Part shown: positions 6,793-8,472 of the stretch, piece by piece | Position numbering within the stretch: the first letter of the stretch is position 1 | How the letters are laid out: each line of letters opens with the position of its first letter | NCBI GenBank assembly: GCA_905208455.1 | Contig: CAJLPK010000073.1 | Span: forward strand, 1-8,472 | DNA: 8,472 nucleotides | DNA from: an uncultured Bacillota bacterium | GTDB lineage: Bacteria; Bacillota; Clostridia; Christensenellales; QAND01 | Direction of reading: 5' to 3' | Made by a program: the position numbers and the translations under genes | Notes under the pieces: model-generated | What the model saw: the letters and a program-made list of their open reading frames with translations, nothing else | Told to the model about the DNA's origin: nothing | Databases searched by the model: none

Positions 6793-6826
6793 AAAAAAAG
6801 CCCTTGCCCCTCTTGGGACAAAAGCC
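6793..6826 (-). terminator. T-box-controlled terminator
   Basis: On the - strand, 6826-6815 pairs with 6810-6799 as a 12-bp stem (several G-U pairs) around an AAGA loop, followed by seven U (6799-6793). It sits between the T-box sequence and the trpB ribosome site. This is the stem that forms when charged tRNA leaves the antiterminator unstabilised. Confidence 0.88.
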
Positions 6827-7068
6827 TCTTGCTTCTGCGGTACCACCCAAATTGACGCCGTAGCGCCCTCTCTTATCACAGCCCGGCAGCCGTGCTTCCT
6901 TGGTAACGGGGGAAAAGCCCGTCGTATGCTACTCAGCCATCCGGCCGTTCGCACCGCCCTTAGCAGCCCATTCAGCAAAGCGCCCGGCACCGCCATCCCA
7001 CCGCCGGCGGCTCTCTTTTGCTGCGCTGTCTCTGCCTACTCTTCTGCCTCATCGGTTTTCTTCTCGTT
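6793..7068 (-). ncRNA. T-box riboswitch, tryptophan specifier
   Basis: The leader carries the T-box signature AATTTGGGTGGTACCGCAG (6853-6835 on the - strand), with the TGGT tRNA-acceptor-binding bulge at 6845-6842. It is followed by the terminator hairpin at 6826-6793. Upstream, stem I shows GAGTAG and AGAGAG elements typical of the class (within about 7060-7008). The specifier region reads GAATGGG, where the usual GAA is followed by TGG (6970-6968), the only tryptophan codon. A further hairpin lies at about 6925-6900. In this class, uncharged tRNA pairs with the specifier and the bulge, stabilising the antiterminator, so trpB is expressed when tryptophan is scarce. The specifier was assigned by eye, without folding stem I fully. 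Confidence 0.92.
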
Positions 7069-7074
7069 TTTTAT

Positions 7075-7103
7075 ACCATAGCAAACCCGCTGCCCATTGT
7101 CAA
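7075..7103 (-). promoter_or_regulatory. Promoter of the T-box/trpB transcript
   Basis: A perfect TTGACA (7103-7098) is spaced 17 nt from TATGGT (7080-7075), which carries an extended TG motif (TGCTATGGT). The -35 box overlaps the stop codon of the upstream alpha/beta hydrolase gene (7102-7100). Confidence 0.85.
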
Positions 7104-7858
7104 GCCTCCGTTTTCACCGTACAGCGGCGGACAAAGCCTGCTACCTGCTCATGCAGCAGACGGGCCTCCTCTTCCGCATACAGAAAATGCGTGGAGTTTG
7201 GCAAAAGCAATGCCTGCGTTTGGGGCTGGCGGCGCTGCAGCTCCTGCACGCTCTTTGCGCTTACGATCTCATCGCCCCCGGAATGCACTGCGAGTATCGG
7301 CACATTCAACCCCTCTATCTGCCGCCTGGCCTTGCCCGCCATTTTCAGCACATCCATATAACGCGGCAGCCAGCGCACATACCCCAGCGGCCTGCCTTTT
7401 TCCACGCTGCTGCACGCTTGCCCGGCGCTATGCTCCGGCCGGCGGCCCATAGCAGCCTTCAGGTTTTGCCAAATACATCCGCTTGTCAGATGGATGCGCA
7501 GCGGCGGCGCCAGCAGCACCAGCCCGCGGATCCTGCTTTTTTCCGACAGCGTATGGTATGCGTTGATCGCCAGCAGGCATCCCATGGAATGCCCTGTCAG
7601 CATTACGTTTTTATAGCGCAGCAACGCATGCCGCACCGCTGTGTTTACAGATTGTTCCCATTGCAGGCGGCCGGACTGTGCAAATGCCTTGGCTGTGCCT
7701 CCATGGCCCGGCAGCAAAAGAGACTGCACAGAATTGCCCTCTGCATACAGCCGCTGCGCCAACGCATCAAACTGGTGCGGGCTGCCCGTGATGCCATGGA
7801 TCAGCAATACCAGCGTATCCGCCAGCGGGTGCTCAATCAAATACGGCTCATGCGTCAT
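7100..7858 (-). CDS. Alpha/beta hydrolase, carboxylesterase/monoacylglycerol-lipase-like
   Basis: This 252-residue serine hydrolase resembles small soluble carboxylesterases of the Est30/monoacylglycerol lipase type. The oxyanion-hole motif HGITGSP begins at H21, the nucleophile is S91 in GHSMG, the acid is probably D196 in GGDEIVS, and the base is H224 in NSTHFLY. All three are in the expected order and spacing, so the enzyme should be active on an ester. The substrate cannot be read from sequence. No signal peptide or membrane segment is seen, so it is likely cytoplasmic. GGAGGG (7871-7866) lies 7 nt before the ATG at 7858. No terminator is visible after its stop, which overlaps the promoter of the T-box leader. 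Its transcripts may therefore read into, and be stopped by, the T-box. It diverges from the collagen-like gene across 143 nt. Confidence 0.9.
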   Translation of the reverse strand: MTHEPYLIEHPLADTLVLLIHGITGSPHQFDALAQRLYAEGNSVQSLLLPGHGGTAKAFAQSGRLQWEQSVNTAVRHALLRYKNVMLTGHSMGCLLAINAYHTLSEKSRIRGLVLLAPPLRIHLTSGCIWQNLKAAMGRRPEHSAGQACSSVEKGRPLGYVRWLPRYMDVLKMAGKARRQIEGLNVPILAVHSGGDEIVSAKSVQELQRRQPQTQALLLPNSTHFLYAEEEARLLHEQVAGFVRRCTVKTEA

Positions 7859-7892
7859 CGCTTTGCCCTCCGTCCTTCTTCTGTGTTTGCTT

Positions 7893-7901
7893 AGTATATC
7901 A
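7893..7901 (-). promoter_or_regulatory. Candidate extended -10 promoter of the hydrolase gene
   Basis: On the - strand TGATATACT (7901-7893) is an extended -10 (TGnTATACT). No good -35 box stands 17 nt upstream, which is tolerable for extended -10 promoters. The start would be near 7886, about 28 nt before the ATG. Confidence 0.55.
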
Positions 7902-7962
7902 CAGCGGTTTGTCGGTTTTTGTCCGTCCCATGTATTGATTGTGTCAGTTTCTCCTACTTCAG

Positions 7963-7971
7963 CATATCATA
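7963..7971 (+). promoter_or_regulatory. Possible sigma-K-like -10 of the collagen-like gene
   Basis: CATATCATA matches the sporulation sigma-K -10 consensus CATANNNTA exactly and lies 30 nt before the ATG at 8002. The short -35 (AC) expected about 16 nt upstream is not clearly present, where AG is seen. No convincing sigma-A pair was found in this 143-nt gap. The match is short and could be chance, but it fits a spore-surface protein made in the mother cell. Confidence 0.35.
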
Positions 7972-8001
7972 TGACAACAGTTTGCTTGAAAGGAGTCCGC
8001 C

Positions 8002-8472
8002 ATGCATTTCGGTTGTTTCCCCCCAGGATGTCCCCCGCCCTGCTTCTGTCCCCCGCCAGGGCCGACCGGCCCCACCGGCAGCACTGGCCCTACTGGGGCG
8101 ACCGGCCCCACCGGTATCGGCGTCACCGGCGTTACGGGGCCTGCCGGCCCTATTGGCAACACCGGCCCCACTGGAGCGACCGGCCCGGCTGGCATCGGTA
8201 TTACTGGAGCAACGGGGCCTATCGGCAGTACCGGCCCTACTGGCGCGACTGGCCCGGCTGGTGTCAGCGTCACCGGCGTTACAGGGCCCACCGGCCCTAT
8301 CGGCGGCACTGGCCCTACTGGCGCGACTGGCCCCACCGGCGTTAGCGTCACCGGCGTTACGGGGCCCACCGGCCCTATCGGCGGCACTGGCCCCACTGGA
8401 GCGACCGGCCCGACCGGTATCGGCGTCACGGGCGTTACAGGGCCCACCGGCCCTATCGGCAGCACTGGCCCC
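8002..8472 (+). CDS. Collagen-like (Gly-X-Thr/Pro) repeat protein, partial
   Basis: The frame runs without a stop from ATG 8002 to the window end, giving 157 residues with the C-terminus missing. AAAGGAG (7989-7995) lies 6 nt upstream. The protein opens with a short Cys/Pro-rich head (MHFGCFPPGCPPPCFCPPP, cysteines at 5, 10, 14, 16). From G20 it is almost pure Gly-X-Y, mostly GPT, GAT, GPI and GVT triplets, as in BclA-type exosporium glycoproteins of Firmicutes, where Thr residues carry glycans and the repeats form a triple helix. There is no signal peptide, which agrees with spore assembly inside the mother cell rather than secretion. The canonical BclA exosporium leader motif is not seen. 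A C-terminal trimerisation domain (BclA_C or TNF-like) would be expected beyond the window. A phage fibre or cell-surface collagen-like protein are alternatives. Confidence 0.85.
   Translation, partial: MHFGCFPPGCPPPCFCPPPGPTGPTGSTGPTGATGPTGIGVTGVTGPAGPIGNTGPTGATGPAGIGITGATGPIGSTGPTGATGPAGVSVTGVTGPTGPIGGTGPTGATGPTGVSVTGVTGPTGPIGGTGPTGATGPTGIGVTGVTGPTGPIGSTGP
8113..8472 (+). repeat. 78-bp (26-residue) tandem repeats in the collagen-like gene
   Basis: Units start at codons 38, 64, 87, 113 and 139 (bases 8113, 8191, 8260, 8338, 8416), giving lengths of 78, 69, 78 and 78 bp plus a partial unit. Each unit begins with a break in the Gly-X-Y rhythm (GIGVTG or GVSVTG) and continues with triplets to GATGPT or GATGPA. 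The 69-bp unit lacks exactly one triplet. The similarity is at DNA as well as protein level, so copy number may vary between strains by recombination or slippage. Confidence 0.85.

Noticed and set aside
6747..6821. N-terminal extension of the trpB-like protein to 6821
   Set aside because: The extra 25 codons read through the T-box terminator hairpin. The ATG at 6746 has a proper ribosome site and gives the family's usual N-terminus.
7959..8465. 168-codon - strand frame with Pro-Val-Gly-Pro repeats, and a + strand Arg/His/Tyr-rich frame over the same repeats
   Set aside because: GGC/GCC/ACC-rich triplet repeats keep all frames open. Only the frame from ATG 8002 has a ribosome site and a known repeat type (Gly-X-Y).
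8050..8472. CRISPR array or other non-coding repeat
   Set aside because: Repeats are contiguous, in frame, differ by whole triplets and lack unique spacers. They encode collagen-like sequence.

Overview
The window looks like chromosomal DNA from an anaerobic, fairly GC-rich, probably spore-forming Clostridia-type Firmicute. The grounds are strong AGGAGG-type ribosome sites, a T-box and a ZTP (pfl) riboswitch, pyruvate formate-lyase with its radical-SAM activase, an Fe-S-equipped aldo/keto reductase, and a collagen-like protein of the type found on spore surfaces. No species is assigned.

Layout. (1) 91-3257, + strand: sigma-A-type promoter, ZTP riboswitch with overlapping intrinsic terminator, then pflA and pflB 14 nt apart, closed by a strong hairpin terminator that also serves the convergent gene. 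(2) 3265-4020, - strand: a type A chloramphenicol acetyltransferase gene. It is preceded by a 9-codon leader peptide and a 12-bp hairpin that buries the cat ribosome site, the architecture of chloramphenicol-inducible translational attenuation. (3) 4024-5287, - strand: a monocistronic aldo/keto-reductase-like protein with a C-terminal 2[4Fe-4S] ferredoxin domain and its own promoter and terminator. (4) 5317-7103, - strand: a stand-alone tryptophan synthase beta-like enzyme (TrpB2 class) behind a complete T-box leader with a TGG (Trp) specifier. (5) 7100-7898, - strand: an alpha/beta hydrolase whose stop codon overlaps the -35 box of the T-box promoter. (6) 7963-8472, + strand: a divergently oriented collagen-like gene, cut by the window end, built from 78-bp repeats.

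The genes do not form a single pathway. What unites the window is regulation at the RNA level. Three different sensors can be read directly: ZTP (a folate/one-carbon alarm) for formate production by PFL, uncharged tRNA-Trp for TrpB2, and a stalled ribosome for the acetyltransferase. The least expected signal is the cat leader. The peptide, the sequestering stem and an alternative hairpin in the leader all fit a working antibiotic-inducible switch. Most long open frames opposite these genes are by-products of GC-rich coding sequence.
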